Source: Limnohabitans sp. INBF002 (lineage in GTDB: Bacteria > Pseudomonadota > Gammaproteobacteria > Burkholderiales > Burkholderiaceae_C). From it: DNA of 64,000 nt. The position numbers were made by a program, and so were the translations under genes. Positions 29,978 to 39,085 of this stretch are shown here, in pieces. Under the pieces are notes generated by a model, which was given only the letters and a program-made list of their open reading frames with translations, had not been told where the DNA came from and did no database searches. Position 1 is the stretch's first letter, and every line of letters starts with the position of its first letter. The DNA is taken from NCBI RefSeq assembly GCF_027924905.1, contig NZ_AP027055.1, positions 2,418,001-2,482,000 of the forward strand. Reading direction: 5' to 3'.

Positions 29978-30297
29978 GCTTTGTCTCCTGCTGCTGCCTT
30001 AGCGGGTTTGTCTTTTTTTCTGAACATTTCCAACATGCGACGCGTGACCATGAAGCCACCAAACACGTTGACCGCTGCCAGTGCCACAGCCAACACACCC
30101 ATGGTTTTACCCAGCGTGGTTTCTGTCATGGCAGCCGCCAGCATGGCACCCACGATGACGATGGCCGAAATGGCGTTGGTCACCGCCATCAGCGGCGTGT
30201 GCAACGCAGGAGTGACCGTCCACACCACGTGGTAACCCACGTAGATGGCGAGCACAAAAATAATCAGGTTGACGAGGGTGGGGGAGACTGCATCCAT
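29974..30297 (-). CDS. pntAB: NAD(P) transhydrogenase subunit alpha part 2
   Basis: The 107-residue membrane protein has three hydrophobic helices and corresponds to the C-terminal membrane part of E. coli PntA. The short cytoplasmic tail carries basic residues (RRMLEMFRKKDKP). It overlaps pntB by 4 bp and follows pntAA by 16 bp. Confidence 0.93.
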   Translation of the reverse strand: MDAVSPTLVNLIIFVLAIYVGYHVVWTVTPALHTPLMAVTNAISAIVIVGAMLAAAMTETTLGKTMGVLAVALAAVNVFGGFMVTRRMLEMFRKKDKPAKAAAGDKA

Positions 30298-30313
30298 GTT
30301 GTTGTTCCTCGTT

Positions 30314-31444
30314 TTATTTCTTCACCACCGCGCCATCGCGGGTGACAAGACAAGCGGCCACGATGTCATCTTCTAGGTCGATGTGCAACGCACCTTCTTT
30401 GTTGATGACGAGCTTCAAAAAGTCGAGCACGTTGCGGGCATACAGCGCGCTGGCGTCTGCAGCCACCAAGGCGGGCAAGTTGGTCTCGCCCACGAGCGTC
30501 ACGCCATGCTTGATGACGGTTTTGCCCGCCTCGGTCAGCGGGCAGTTGCCATCGGTGCCGTTGGCCCCTTTACCTGCAGCGATATCGATGATGACCGAGC
30601 CCGGCTTCATGGCCTTGACCATGTCTTCTGTCACCAGCACAGGCGCTGCGCGACCTGGGATGAGCGCCGTGGTGATGACCACATCGGCCAAGGCCACGCG
30701 CTTGGCGACCTCAACCTTTTGACGGTCCAGCCAGCTTTGCGGCATGGGGCGGGCATAGCCACCCACGCCTTCGGCAGCGTCTTTTTCGTCTTGGCTTTCA
30801 AACGGCACGTCGATGAACTTGGCGCCGAGGGACTCCACTTGCTCTTTCACGCTGGGGCGTACATCGGTGGCTTCAATCACCGCACCCAAACGCTTGGCAG
30901 TGGCAATGGCTTGCAAGCCCGCCACGCCCACACCAAGGATGACCACGCGGGCGGCCTTCACCGTACCCGCTGCCGTCATCAACATGGGGAAAAAGCGTTG
31001 GTATGTGTCTGCCGCCAGCATGACTGCTTTGTAGCCCGCGATGTTGGCCTGTGAAGACAACACGTCCATGCTTTGCGCACGGGTGGTTCGTGGGGCCGCT
31101 TCGAGGGCAAAACCTGTGGCACCTGCTGTCGCCAAACGCTGCAAGCCTTCCGCGTTGAAAGGCTCCAACATGCCCACCACGGTGCTACCAGCTTTGATGC
31201 TTGACGCCTCAACAGCCTCTGGCGCGCGCACCTTGAGGACCAAATCGCAACCCCAGCTGCTGGCCGCATCCACCACTTCAGCGCCCACCGCGGCATAAGC
31301 CGTATCTGGAACGCTGGCAGCAACGCCCGCACCCTTTTGCACGCGGACGGTGTGTCCTTGGGAAATGAGTTTTTTAGCCGTTTCAGGCGTGACGGCCACG
31401 CGGGTCTCGCCTGCCGTCGTCTCGGCGGGAACACCTATCAACAT
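30314..31444 (-). CDS. pntAA: NAD(P) transhydrogenase subunit alpha part 1
   Basis: This soluble domain I binds NAD(H) and exchanges hydride with domain III of PntB. The 376-residue protein begins MLIGVPAETTAGETRVAVTP like alanine dehydrogenase and has the dinucleotide loop ILGVGVAGLQAIATAKRLGA and the YARPMPQSWLDRQ loop. The ATG at 31444 is chosen for its GAGGAGAA Shine-Dalgarno; an in-frame start at 31489 would add a 15-residue basic leader. It heads pntAA-pntAB-pntB-fadD-mtnN. Confidence 0.94.
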   Translation of the reverse strand: MLIGVPAETTAGETRVAVTPETAKKLISQGHTVRVQKGAGVAASVPDTAYAAVGAEVVDAASSWGCDLVLKVRAPEAVEASSIKAGSTVVGMLEPFNAEGLQRLATAGATGFALEAAPRTTRAQSMDVLSSQANIAGYKAVMLAADTYQRFFPMLMTAAGTVKAARVVILGVGVAGLQAIATAKRLGAVIEATDVRPSVKEQVESLGAKFIDVPFESQDEKDAAEGVGGYARPMPQSWLDRQKVEVAKRVALADVVITTALIPGRAAPVLVTEDMVKAMKPGSVIIDIAAGKGANGTDGNCPLTEAGKTVIKHGVTLVGETNLPALVAADASALYARNVLDFLKLVINKEGALHIDLEDDIVAACLVTRDGAVVKK

Positions 31445-31546
31445 GCGCTTCTCCTCGTGTGAGTGCTTATTCTTGTCAGAGTGACGCAAGGTTACACGAC
31501 TTTACAAATACAACTGAGCGGGATTTACCCGAAAGATAATGAGCGA

Positions 31547-32047
31547 ATGAATAAACGTTGGAAGCCCAGTGTCACCGTCGCCGCCATCATTGAACGCGAT
31601 GGTCGTTACCTCCTCATCGAAGAACACACACCTGAAGGTTTGCGCCTGAACAACCCCGCAGGTCACCTCGACCCAGGCGAGTCACCCGAAGACGGCTGCG
31701 CACGCGAAGCGTTGGAAGAAACCACCTACACCTTCAAACCCACAGACATGGTGGGCATCTACATCTCTCGGCTGTTACGCCCTGCCCGCGAAGGTCGTGC
31801 CGCCGAAGACGTGACCTACTTTCGCCTCGCGTTTTGCGGCGAGCTGGGTGAACAGGTACCAGGCGCCAAGCTAGACAAAGGCATTGTGCGCACCCTGTGG
31901 ATGACGCCCGACGACATTCGCGCCAATGTGCATCGCCTGCGCAGCCCATTGGTATTGCGCTGCATGGAAGACCACTTGGCTGGACAACGCTTTCCGATGG
32001 ATTTGATTTACACCGACCCCAGCGTCTTGAACCCCGCAAAGGGATAA
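31547..32047 (+). CDS. Nudix hydrolase (NudJ-like)
   Basis: The 166-residue protein has a Nudix box starting at Gly39: GHLDPGES, then the core R53-E54 and E57-E58 that bind metal. The last glycine of the box is replaced by Thr60. Its position directly before mnmA and the [19 protein letters not shown] sequence match NudJ, a phosphatase for thiamine pyrophosphate precursors and other nucleotides. ATG 31547 is used; the frame extends upstream but the family begins here. The mnmA ATG follows 7 bp after the stop. Confidence 0.85.
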   Translation: MNKRWKPSVTVAAIIERDGRYLLIEEHTPEGLRLNNPAGHLDPGESPEDGCAREALEETTYTFKPTDMVGIYISRLLRPAREGRAAEDVTYFRLAFCGELGEQVPGAKLDKGIVRTLWMTPDDIRANVHRLRSPLVLRCMEDHLAGQRFPMDLIYTDPSVLNPAKG

Positions 32048-32054
32048 TTGCCGC

Positions 32055-33182
32055 ATGGCAAATAACAAACGTGTGGTGGTGGGCTTGAGCGGCGGCGTGG
32101 ATTCGGCCGTCAGTGCCTATCTGTTGAAGCAACAAGGCTACGACGTCGTCGGCATCTTCATGAAAAACTGGGAAGACGATGATGACAGCGAGTACTGTTC
32201 GTCCAACATCGACTTCGTGGACGCCGCTGCCGTGGCTGACGTGCTTGGCATTGAGATTGAACACGTCAACTTTGCCGCCGAATACAAAGACCGCGTGTTC
32301 GCCGAGTTCTTGCGCGAATACCAAGGCGGCCGCACGCCCAACCCCGACATTTTGTGCAACGCTGAAATCAAGTTCAAAGCGTTCTTAGACCACGCCATGC
32401 GCTTGGGCGCAGAAAAAATTGCCACCGGCCATTACTGCCGTGTGCGTGAAATAAATGGCGAGTTTCAACTGCTCAAAGGCTTGGACCCCAGCAAAGACCA
32501 AAGCTATTTCTTGCACCGATTGAACCAGGCACAGTTGTCCAAAACCTTGTTCCCCGTGGGCGAGCTGCACAAAACCGAAGTGCGCCGCATTGCGGATGAA
32601 ATTGGTTTGCCCAACGCCAAGAAAAAAGACTCCACCGGCATTTGCTTCATCGGCGAACGCCCTTTCCGTGAGTTTTTAAACCGCTACATCGCCAACGAGC
32701 CCGGCCCCATCAAAGACGAGCGTGGCCGCAAGATTGGCACGCATGTGGGTTTGAGTTTTTACACGCTTGGTCAACGCCAAGGCTTGGGCATTGGTGGCCT
32801 CAAAGAAAAAGGCGCACAGCGCGGTGGCGGTGAACATCAGCCCTGGTTTGTGGCCCGCAAAGACTTGGCCACCAACACCTTGTATGTGGTGCAAGGCCAT
32901 GACCACCCTTGGTTGCTTTACGGCTCGCTGCACGCCGACGACCTGAGCTGGTGCGCCCCTCACGCGCCAACACCCGGACGCTACGCAGCCAAAACACGCT
33001 ATCGCCAAGCCGATGCCCCGTGCGAGTTGAGCTACAACACAGAAGGCGAGCTGGTGCTCGCCTTTGATGACCCTCAGTGGGCCGTCACACCCGGCCAATC
33101 GGCTGTGTTGTATGACGGTGAGGTGTGTATGGGCGGCGGGGTCATTGCCAGCGCTGCAGCGCTGAACACAACCCTCGCCTAA
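32055..33182 (+). CDS. mnmA: tRNA-specific 2-thiouridylase
   Basis: MnmA inserts sulfur at C2 of the wobble uridine in tRNA-Lys, Glu and Gln. The 375-residue protein has the PP-loop SGGVDS (12-17), first catalytic cysteine Cys101 in [12 protein letters not shown] and second Cys197 in [10 protein letters not shown], and an intact C-terminal domain. It follows the Nudix gene by 7 bp, the same order as nudJ-mnmA in E. coli. Confidence 0.96.
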   Translation: MANNKRVVVGLSGGVDSAVSAYLLKQQGYDVVGIFMKNWEDDDDSEYCSSNIDFVDAAAVADVLGIEIEHVNFAAEYKDRVFAEFLREYQGGRTPNPDILCNAEIKFKAFLDHAMRLGAEKIATGHYCRVREINGEFQLLKGLDPSKDQSYFLHRLNQAQLSKTLFPVGELHKTEVRRIADEIGLPNAKKKDSTGICFIGERPFREFLNRYIANEPGPIKDERGRKIGTHVGLSFYTLGQRQGLGIGGLKEKGAQRGGGEHQPWFVARKDLATNTLYVVQGHDHPWLLYGSLHADDLSWCAPHAPTPGRYAAKTRYRQADAPCELSYNTEGELVLAFDDPQWAVTPGQSAVLYDGEVCMGGGVIASAAALNTTLA

Positions 33183-33203
33183 CTGCGCTAGGCAGCGACG
33201 CGT

Positions 33204-33443
33204 TTACTTGGCAGCGTCAGCTTTAGGAGCGGCTTCGACCTTCTTAGCGCCTTCGGCTTTTTTTGCAGCCTTCTTCTCTTGGCCGAGGTGTTTGCCTTCG
33301 GTCTTCACCGCAGGTGCGGCTTCAACCTTGGCTGCAGAAGCGGGCGTGGCAGGTGTTGCTGGTGTCGCCGGCGCCGCAGGTGTCACAGCAAACGCTGCAG
33401 CAGAAAAAGCACCAACGATCAAAGAGGCAATCAGCTTGTTCAT
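33204..33443 (-). CDS. small secreted Ala/Lys-rich protein
   Basis: The 79-residue protein has a signal peptide (residues 1-19, cleavage after AFA). The mature part contains a TPA-repeat stretch (residues 21-35) and then alternating Lys and Ala blocks (KKAAKKAEGAKKVEAAPKADAAK in part). It is low-complexity, probably disordered and strongly basic, like other acid-shock or histone-H1-like small proteins. ATG 33443 is used because it starts the signal peptide. No enzyme domain is present and no function is assigned. Confidence 0.7.
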   Translation of the reverse strand: MNKLIASLIVGAFSAAAFAVTPAAPATPATPATPASAAKVEAAPAVKTEGKHLGQEKKAAKKAEGAKKVEAAPKADAAK

Positions 33444-33514
33444 ATAAATTCCTTTACGGTGGTTGAACAACTCCAACAGCGGAGTGAACATTCAACGGCA
33501 AGGAAGACGCAGCT

Positions 33515-33573
33515 GTTGACGCAAATATTTAAATATTTTGGTCAACGCACCAGACTCAACGTTCGTTAGTCTG
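33515..33573. repeat. two inverted repeats between the small secreted protein and lysR
   Basis: GTTGAC (33515-33520) and GTCAAC (33541-33546) flank an AT-rich self-complementary core. Next to it CAGACT-C-AACG-TT-CGTT-AGTCTG (33551-33573) forms a 10-bp helix with one bulge. Neither has a T-run typical of terminators. They may be the 3' end of lysR mRNA or an operator for the secreted-protein gene. Confidence 0.35.
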
Positions 33574-33611
33574 CGTTTTCGTTGGCACACGACCATGCGA
33601 TTAAAAAGTTG

Positions 33612-34535
33612 TTAAGCGAACTCGTAGACAACTTCACGTATGCAATCAAGTGCTGTCTTCACCGCAATCCGATCCATCGCATCAGCACGCCAGTACAAAC
33701 TAATTGAACCGTGCACATCTAAATTCAGCGGGATTAACCCCAGAAGTTGTAGTCGGCTGTAACGCAGCGCGGGGCGCTGTGAGGTAACCCCAATCATGTC
33801 GCTGTGCAACAGGAGCGTGGTCGTCAATGTTGCAGAGTTGCTTTCCACATAATTCGGTGGGAGTTTGTGCCCTAAGTGAGACAACGCCTGGTCAAACGCT
33901 TTACGAACAGGCGTCCCCTTGGCCCAGAGCGCCCAAGGATATTTCAGCACGTCATCCCATTCGATGGTCTTCAACTGAAAAATCGGATGCTGAATGCGTG
34001 CAACCAAATGGATGGGCTCTGAATAGAGCAATTCACTTTTGATGTCAGGCCCGTGCGCAATGATTTCCGAAGGGCCAACCACGACATCGACTTCGCCCGC
34101 ATTGAGTGCATCGAATAGGCCGTTGATTTTGTTTTCCAGCAAATGGATGCGCGCCATTGGCAATCGATCCACAATTTTCAAAACAGCCATTGGCACCGTG
34201 TCGACAGAAGATGCGCCGGCAAAACCGATCGTCACCTGGCCGCTGCTGCCTTCGCGCAGAAGCAACATTTCATCCCGGGCCGTGTCTAAGTGAGCCTCAA
34301 TGCGTCTCGCATGATCAATCAAAGCTTGGCCATGAACCGTTGGGCGCAACCCTCGGGCGTGACGTTCAAACAGGGGCAACCCAATGTCATCTTCCAACTC
34401 TTTGAGCCACTTTGACAGCCCTGGCTGTGTCGTGTTCAACGCGTCAGCCGTTTGGCTCATATTGCCTGTTTGCCCCAGACTCAGAAGTGTTTGCAAATTA
34501 CGCAAACGCAGGCGATGCGTCCAGTCAGTACTCAT
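33612..34535 (-). CDS. LysR-family regulator of the catabolic island
   Basis: The 307-residue protein has an N-terminal helix-turn-helix (GNMSQTADALNTTQPGLSKWLKELE in part, residues 24-48) and an effector domain with VDVVVGPSEI. The sequence is of the GbpR/CbbR-like group that responds to sugar acids or aromatic metabolites. It is divergent from the SDR-Gfo/Idh pair across 111 bp. Its location at the edge of the 34.6-47 kb cluster suggests it controls it. The effector is unknown. Confidence 0.88.
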   Translation of the reverse strand: MSTDWTHRLRLRNLQTLLSLGQTGNMSQTADALNTTQPGLSKWLKELEDDIGLPLFERHARGLRPTVHGQALIDHARRIEAHLDTARDEMLLLREGSSGQVTIGFAGASSVDTVPMAVLKIVDRLPMARIHLLENKINGLFDALNAGEVDVVVGPSEIIAHGPDIKSELLYSEPIHLVARIQHPIFQLKTIEWDDVLKYPWALWAKGTPVRKAFDQALSHLGHKLPPNYVESNSATLTTTLLLHSDMIGVTSQRPALRYSRLQLLGLIPLNLDVHGSISLYWRADAMDRIAVKTALDCIREVVYEFA

Positions 34536-34548
34536 AAGTTAACCAGCC

Positions 34549-34579
34549 TTGATATACCAATAATCGTATGGAGTATAAG
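34549..34579. promoter_or_regulatory. candidate LysR operator/promoter in lysR-SDR gap
   Basis: TATAC (34553-34557) and GTATA (34573-34577) are inverted across 15 bp, and the inner ATAC-8 nt-GTAT (34554-34569) is a second nested dyad. The 11-mer AATAATCGTAT (34559-34569) inside it recurs upstream of livH. TTGATA at 34549 could be a -35 for the SDR gene. Dyads of this size are usual for LysR sites, but no binding is proven. Confidence 0.4.
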
Positions 34580-34646
34580 AACTTTTTATTTTAAAAGTTA
34601 TGCCTCTTGGCGCACTATCGGTACCCACAGATTATTGGAGAGTCAT

Positions 34647-35408
34647 ATGACAAATCAACCAGCTCTTTTTGCAGGGCGTTTTGAAAATCGCGTGGCCTTG
34701 GTCACGGGTGGGGCCTCGGGCATTGGCAGAGCGGTCGTCGATCGTTTGGTGCATGAAGGGGCGAAAGCCATCGTCTGGGACATCGATGCCGCCAAGTTAC
34801 AAGCTTGCCAGAACACGCACAAAGACCGGGTGTTGACGCAGCGCGTCGACGTCACAGACGATCAACAAATTCAGCACGCCCTCAAAGAGGCGCTACAGAA
34901 ATTTTCTCAACTAGATATCTTGGTCAATGGCGCGGGCATCGTGGGCCCTAATGGTCCATTTTGGCAAGTCGATGTTTCGGATTGGGAACGCGTGATGCGT
35001 ATCAATTTGTTCGGCACTTTTTATGTGTCGCGCGCCGTCACACCGCATCTGATCGATCGAGGCTGGGGGCGAATTGTCAACATTGCGTCTGTCACAGCCA
35101 ATGAGGGGCCCAAAAATCTGGGTCCTTACGCCGCCTCCAAGGCGGGCGTGGTGGGACTCACCAAGTCAATGGGCAAGGACTTAGCCAGCACGGGCGTACT
35201 CGTCAACGCCATCACGCCGGCCTTGATTGCAACGGAGTTGTTGCAACAGCTTTCCGCCGAATACATGGCTGCAGCGCTATCGCGGATTCCTTTAGGCCGT
35301 CCTGGCACGCTAGATGAAGCCTCGGCCTTGGTGTGCTGGTTGTGCTCTGAAGAGTGTTCCTTCTCGACAGGTGCCACTTACGACTTGTCGGGCGGGCGTG
35401 GTTTGTGA
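34647..35408 (+). CDS. short-chain dehydrogenase/reductase
   Basis: The 253-residue classical SDR has TGGASGIG (20-27), NGAG (94-97) and the intact catalytic Ser148, Tyr161 and Lys165 (YAASK). It probably oxidises or reduces a hydroxyl group with NAD(P). ATG 34647 with GGAGAG upstream is used; a longer in-frame start would read into lysR. It begins the plus-strand arm of the island, 45 bp ahead of the Gfo/Idh gene. Confidence 0.9.
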   Translation: MTNQPALFAGRFENRVALVTGGASGIGRAVVDRLVHEGAKAIVWDIDAAKLQACQNTHKDRVLTQRVDVTDDQQIQHALKEALQKFSQLDILVNGAGIVGPNGPFWQVDVSDWERVMRINLFGTFYVSRAVTPHLIDRGWGRIVNIASVTANEGPKNLGPYAASKAGVVGLTKSMGKDLASTGVLVNAITPALIATELLQQLSAEYMAAALSRIPLGRPGTLDEASALVCWLCSEECSFSTGATYDLSGGRGL

Positions 35409-35453
35409 ACGCATCCGCACCCGTCAGCCACACTCACACAACGAAAGATACCG

Positions 35454-36515
35454 ATGACCTCTAGGCTCAAAACCACGGCGCGCATGCCCATTGCGGTGTT
35501 CGGCGCAGGCGCGATTGGACGCATGCACATTGAACGCATTCAGTCACATCCTGATGTCTGCCTCAGCGGCATTGCAGACCCTTCGGACGCCGCGCGCGAA
35601 CTGGCCGCCGATTTGAATGTGCCGTGGTTCAGCGAACCTTTGGCCTTGTTGGAAAGCACCAAACCCGAAGCGGTGATCATTGCCACGCCCAATCAGACAC
35701 ATACGTCCGCGGGACTGGCTTGCATTGCACGCAAGTTGCCCTTTTTGGTAGAAAAACCCATTGCCCACACGCTGGAGAGTGCCGCGCAACTATGTAGGGC
35801 TGCCGACACGGCTGGCGTGCCAGTGATGGTGGGCCATCAGCGTCGCCACAACCCCATCCTTCGCCGCGCCAAAGCGCTGGTACAACAGGGCTTGCTTGGT
35901 CGCCCAGTCACGGCCACGGCCATGGCAACTTGGCTCAAACCAGATGAGTATTTTCAAATGGAATGGCGCCGCAAACCGGGTGGCGGACCGATTTTGATCA
36001 ACATGATTCACGACATCGATTTACTGCGCTTCTTGTTAGGCGAAGTGGTGTCTGTGCAGGCGCAAACCTCTAACGCCATTCGGGGGTTTGAGGTCGAGGA
36101 CACAGCATCAGCCTTGCTGCGGTTTGAAAATGGCGCACTGGCGGTACTCAACGTTTCAGATGCCGCCGTCGCACCGTGGAACTGGGATTTCGCAGCAGGC
36201 GAGGCGTCTCACTACGCCAAACAGGATGTGGATGCCATCTTCATCACAGGCACCGAAGCTTCCATCACACTTCCTCAGCTCCAAATTTTCAGCTTTAAGG
36301 AGAAACGCGGTTGGCATGAACCGCTCACGCAAGAGCGCACGCCCTTACATCGCGGTGATCCGTACGTTGCACAGTTAACTCATATTCGCGCCGTGGCAGA
36401 AGGACATGAAGTGCCCGTCTGCTCTGGCTGGGACGGGTTACAGACCTTGCGCACAACGCTAGCGGTTCACGAAGCTGCGCGCTCTGGGCAAACAGTTCAA
36501 ATCACGCCCGCTTAA
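35454..36515 (+). CDS. Gfo/Idh/MocA-family oxidoreductase
   Basis: The 353-residue protein has a Rossmann N-terminus with GAGAIG (17-22), the family motif EKPIAHT (100-106) whose Lys is catalytic, and a C-terminal GFO_IDH_MocA domain with INMIHDIDLLRFLLGE. Members oxidise ring hydroxyls of sugars or inositols with NAD(P). It is the second gene after the SDR and is convergent with the minus-strand operon. The substrate is probably a polyol, cyclitol or sugar-like acid, which is inference. Confidence 0.88.
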   Translation: MTSRLKTTARMPIAVFGAGAIGRMHIERIQSHPDVCLSGIADPSDAARELAADLNVPWFSEPLALLESTKPEAVIIATPNQTHTSAGLACIARKLPFLVEKPIAHTLESAAQLCRAADTAGVPVMVGHQRRHNPILRRAKALVQQGLLGRPVTATAMATWLKPDEYFQMEWRRKPGGGPILINMIHDIDLLRFLLGEVVSVQAQTSNAIRGFEVEDTASALLRFENGALAVLNVSDAAVAPWNWDFAAGEASHYAKQDVDAIFITGTEASITLPQLQIFSFKEKRGWHEPLTQERTPLHRGDPYVAQLTHIRAVAEGHEVPVCSGWDGLQTLRTTLAVHEAARSGQTVQITPA

Positions 36516-36536
36516 CGGGTCTTGCTGAGTGGCGAC

Positions 36537-37319
36537 CTAGGCGCGGGCTAACAACCCGCCATCAATGGCCAGCGTCTGACCGTTGACAAAACGAGCGGCG
36601 GGCGAAACCAAAAACAGAACCACTGGGGCAATATCTTCAGGCAAAGCCCAACGGCCACACGGCACCGACTCCTGCAAGTAATGTTCAAACCCTTCTCGCT
36701 CCTGTAAGCCAACGGTGAACTCTGTACGTACAAATCCAGGGGCAATTGCATTCGCCGTCACGCCGTGCGGTCCATATTCCACGGCGATCGCCCGCGCCAT
36801 AGCGGCCATGGCGGCCTTGGCCGTCGAGTAAGCCGCAATGTTCGGCATAGTCGCCTCAGCGGAAATAGAAGAAGTCATCACCACGCGGCCAAAGCCACGA
36901 TTGCGCATCCCCGGTATGAATATTTGGCTGCAGTTGAATGAGCCATTGACGTGCACATTCATCAACTGCTGCCACTCCACAGGCGTCGTTTCAATCAAAG
37001 GTTTGCGATTTTGGTTGCCCGCGTTGTTGATCAAAATATCGACATCCCAATGCTCGGCGAGCAGCTGCTGATGTGCCGCCTGCACGGCAGCATGGTCAGA
37101 CACATCAAAACTAGCGCCGCGTGCTTCAATCCCTTGCGCTTGCAAGCCTGCGACCGCTTCATCGCAGGCCGCTGATCGAAGATCATTGATGATCACTCGC
37201 GCACCCGCGTTGCCAAGCGCGGTTGCAATGGACAACCCAATGCCGCGCGCGGACCCTGTGACCAAGGCCGTACGGCCATCCAAACCAAAGGTTTGATGCA
37301 GATAAGACGTTTTATTCAT
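36537..37319 (-). CDS. SDR oxidoreductase, gluconate 5-dehydrogenase-like
   Basis: The 260-residue SDR has TGSARGIG (21-28), intact catalytic Ser150/151, Tyr164 and Lys168 (YSTAK), and NNAGNQNRKPLIE, close to the NNAG-x-Q-x-RKP motif of gluconate 5-dehydrogenases. ATG 37319 is used; the upstream in-frame extension enters the flavoprotein gap. It is the last gene of the ten-gene minus-strand operon, 22 bp after the KstD-like flavoprotein. Confidence 0.88.
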   Translation of the reverse strand: MNKTSYLHQTFGLDGRTALVTGSARGIGLSIATALGNAGARVIINDLRSAACDEAVAGLQAQGIEARGASFDVSDHAAVQAAHQQLLAEHWDVDILINNAGNQNRKPLIETTPVEWQQLMNVHVNGSFNCSQIFIPGMRNRGFGRVVMTSSISAEATMPNIAAYSTAKAAMAAMARAIAVEYGPHGVTANAIAPGFVRTEFTVGLQEREGFEHYLQESVPCGRWALPEDIAPVVLFLVSPAARFVNGQTLAIDGGLLARA

Positions 37320-37341
37320 CGTGTTCGCTTTAAATAAGAAA

Positions 37342-39057
37342 TCAAACAGTTTTGCCCGCTGCGTGCATCGCTGCACGATAGCCAAATGTCAGCCCTGGGC
37401 CAAGCGTCGTTCCTGGGCCAGGATAGGTTCCCATCATGATGGACGCCATGTCATTGCCAACCGCATACAAACCATCGCGCACCTGCCCTTGGGAATCCAG
37501 CACTTGCGCATCGGCGTTGGTTATCAATCCAGTGCTGGTGCCAATCTCCGCAGGCCAAACTTCCATGGCGACGAACGGACCATGCGCGATGGGGCGCAGG
37601 CAGGGATTGGGCATTTGCGTGGGGTCGCCGTTGAAACGATTCAGTTCGCTGTCGCCCTTGCCAAAATCTAGATCCTGACCTTGGACCGCCATGGCGTTGT
37701 AACGGCTCACAGTTGCCGTCAGATTTTCTGGCGGTATTTTGAGTTTCAATGCCAAGGCCTCAAGCGTAGCCGCAGTCAAGAGGTAACCGTCCGCCTCAAA
37801 GCGTTTCAGATTGGTAGTGCCTGGATAGACATTGCCCAGACCGTATTGCTTCACGAAATTTGCTTCACAAATTAGGTAAGCCGGCATCGTTGGCACTGTC
37901 TTGTGCGAGGCATACATACCTTCAACAAAGTCATGGTAAGAGTTGGCTTCATTGACAAAACGTTTGCCCGCGCTGTTGACGGCAATCAGTCCAGGCTTGG
38001 CACGATCAAGCGACAAGTGGGGGTAGACGCCACGACTTCCATCGGGTCGTTTGGTCACAGAAACGGGTGTCCAAAATGCACCCGGCCCCTGAGTTTCTGG
38101 CGCGACAACGCCGCCATGTGCCAATCCCAATTCAATGCCATCGCCCGTGTTACTTTGACAAGCAACACTGAGCGGCGGTGTTGGTGTTGGCATGAACATT
38201 TGGCGCAGCTTTGTGTTGTGACCATAACCACCTGTCGCAATGACCAACCCTCGGCGAGTTTGGATGCGTAGACGTTTGCCTTGGGATTGGGCGACCACGC
38301 CCACCACACGACCCGCGTCCCAGATAACTTCCTGCACCGTCGTCTCAAACATCACGGGGACATTGTTCTTGCGAAGGCTATAAAACAAACGTGAGACCAA
38401 CGCGTTGCCCATGACAACACGCGTCCCGCGTGAGTAACGCAAACGATCAACCACGTAACGCAAAAATAATTTGCCTGAGTAAATGAAATTGCTCATCGAT
38501 TGAAAGCGATCGATCAAAGGCGCAAGATCGCTCTTACCCGCCATCATTCCGCCCAGAACCATGAACTCTGGAATAGGGGGACGGACTCGCTCAAAGTCTT
38601 TACCCAGAAGTCGTCCATCAAACATGGCTGGCGCGAGTGCACGGCCTGTGATCGCTGCACCATCCATGTCCCGATAGTCTGGGTGCTTGCCGCAAGGCAC
38701 GAAGTGAACATCCGTTTTTTCACGCAGGTAGTCAACCACCTTCGGCCCCGTCGCCAAATAGGCGGTTCGTCGGCCATCCACATCCGGGCCGCCGATCAAC
38801 GCATCCATGTAACGAGCAGCGGCATCTGCGCTGTCGGTGTAACCGGCTTCTAGGCTTTGTCGATTGCCTGGAATCCAGACCGTTCCAGCCGAGGTGGCTG
38901 CAGTTCCTCCAACCCAAGCAGACTTTTCAAGTATCAACGGTTTGATACCTTCCAGCGCTGCAACCAGCGCCGTGGTCATGCCCGCAGGGCCCGCGCCCAT
39001 CACCAGCAGATCGACCTGTTGATCCCAGCCGGATGTTGTATTTGATTTAGCGTTCAT
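37342..39057 (-). CDS. FAD-dependent dehydrogenase of the 3-ketosteroid delta-1-dehydrogenase-like family
   Basis: The 571-residue flavoprotein has the FAD Rossmann motif GAGPAGMTTA (21-30), EKSAWVGGTAATSAGTVWIP (44-63) and a C-terminal YPGPGTTLGPGLTFGYRAA. This FAD_binding_2 branch includes enzymes that desaturate alpha,beta to a ketone, such as KstD. No steroid-ring genes are nearby, so the substrate is probably smaller. The ATG at 39057 is chosen; the frame stays open upstream but overlaps the next flavoprotein gene. Gaps to its neighbours are 28 and 22 bp. Confidence 0.85.
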   Translation of the reverse strand: MNAKSNTTSGWDQQVDLLVMGAGPAGMTTALVAALEGIKPLILEKSAWVGGTAATSAGTVWIPGNRQSLEAGYTDSADAAARYMDALIGGPDVDGRRTAYLATGPKVVDYLREKTDVHFVPCGKHPDYRDMDGAAITGRALAPAMFDGRLLGKDFERVRPPIPEFMVLGGMMAGKSDLAPLIDRFQSMSNFIYSGKLFLRYVVDRLRYSRGTRVVMGNALVSRLFYSLRKNNVPVMFETTVQEVIWDAGRVVGVVAQSQGKRLRIQTRRGLVIATGGYGHNTKLRQMFMPTPTPPLSVACQSNTGDGIELGLAHGGVVAPETQGPGAFWTPVSVTKRPDGSRGVYPHLSLDRAKPGLIAVNSAGKRFVNEANSYHDFVEGMYASHKTVPTMPAYLICEANFVKQYGLGNVYPGTTNLKRFEADGYLLTAATLEALALKLKIPPENLTATVSRYNAMAVQGQDLDFGKGDSELNRFNGDPTQMPNPCLRPIAHGPFVAMEVWPAEIGTSTGLITNADAQVLDSQGQVRDGLYAVGNDMASIMMGTYPGPGTTLGPGLTFGYRAAMHAAGKTV

Positions 39058-39085
39058 CTCATTGCCTTTGTTTCGTACCCTGTGC

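Noticed and set aside
33177-33193. intrinsic terminator after mnmA
   Set aside because: The GCCTA/TAGGC stem is only 5 bp and no T-run follows.
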